The notes under the pieces were generated by a model. That model did no database searches. It was given only the letters and a program-made list of their open reading frames with translations, and was not told where the DNA came from. A program made the translations under genes and the position numbers. Shown in pieces: positions 22,662-22,739 of a DNA stretch of 22,739 bases; the first letter of the stretch is position 1, and each line of letters begins with the position of its first letter. The DNA is taken from NCBI GenBank assembly GCA_017457555.1, contig JAFTHG010000156.1:1-22739 (forward strand). Direction: 5' to 3'. The DNA comes from Kiritimatiellia bacterium. GTDB lineage: Bacteria > Verrucomicrobiota > Kiritimatiellia > RFP12 > DVOR01.

Positions 22662-22739
22662 ATTCTTTTGCAACAATAAAAGCACGACAGCGGAGAGTAG
22701 CGCAGCCCGTTGTGCCGGTAATCATGGCGCGTTCCGAGC

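Noticed and set aside
22691..22739. tRNA-like start (CGGAGAGTAGCGCAGCC resembles the 5' part of tRNA-Pro)
   Set aside because: The D-stem GCGC/GTGC can form, but no 5-bp anticodon stem with a 7-nt loop follows, and the window ends before an acceptor 3' strand. tRNA prediction on a longer contig would decide.
22615..22739. Leftward gene entering from the right edge (would end near 22615)
   Set aside because: It would run through the terminator stem and the operator, and the peptide looks non-natural (Cys/Thr/Gly jumble).

Overview
The window is a contiguous piece of a double-stranded DNA bacteriophage or prophage. It runs from the end of the replication module (DnaB-type helicase, an SSB-tailed small protein, a MazG-like enzyme) into a terminase large subunit, a lysis cassette, a tail/receptor-binding block, and a single 2,564-residue polyvalent protein. 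An overlapping Rz/Rz1-type spanin pair implies a diderm (Gram-negative) host. I cannot fix the host further from sequence alone. Portal, major capsid and endolysin genes were not seen and presumably lie outside.

Layout. 1-2660: helicase (cut by the left edge) and four small, tightly packed early genes. 2653-4683: terminase large subunit. 4715-5122: one lone leftward gene, convergent with the terminase and divergent from the lysis genes, with a palindromic operator in the divergent gap. 5318-6238: lysis cassette made of a 57-aa single-TM protein, an i-spanin, an o-spanin nested out of frame, and a tail-anchored membrane protein. 6289-14305: tail and surface genes, namely a CBM5/12-like protein, a YadA-head-like fibre, a GT-A glycosyltransferase, a fibre protein, a LamG-like protein, and a repeat protein split by a -1 frameshift. 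14306-14910: a 605-bp regulatory gap. 14911-22605: the polyvalent protein with ParB-like, BECR-nuclease-like, zincin and LPD-like helical regions, followed by an operator copy and a terminator.

Two kinds of structure are not explained by the genes. First, three families of 7-nt tandem repeats (ATTCATC, CAGCAAA/CAGCTAA, ACTCGCC) and small hairpins sit at nearly every gene border from 5868 to 14518. Some abut start or stop codons exactly, and two are translated as protein termini. Second, one 12-bp palindrome (GTAGACATCTAC) occurs three times, each at a regulatory border. The gap before the polyvalent gene also holds a 33-bp inverted repeat, a leftward promoter and terminator that would make a ~60-nt small RNA, and two competing hairpins that look like an attenuator.

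How it fits together. The early genes replicate DNA, the terminase packages it, and the spanins and membrane proteins lyse the cell. The fibre block binds and perhaps decorates host surfaces. The polyvalent protein is most likely packaged and ejected with the DNA to act early in the cell. Its separately controlled leader suggests that its expression is tightly timed.
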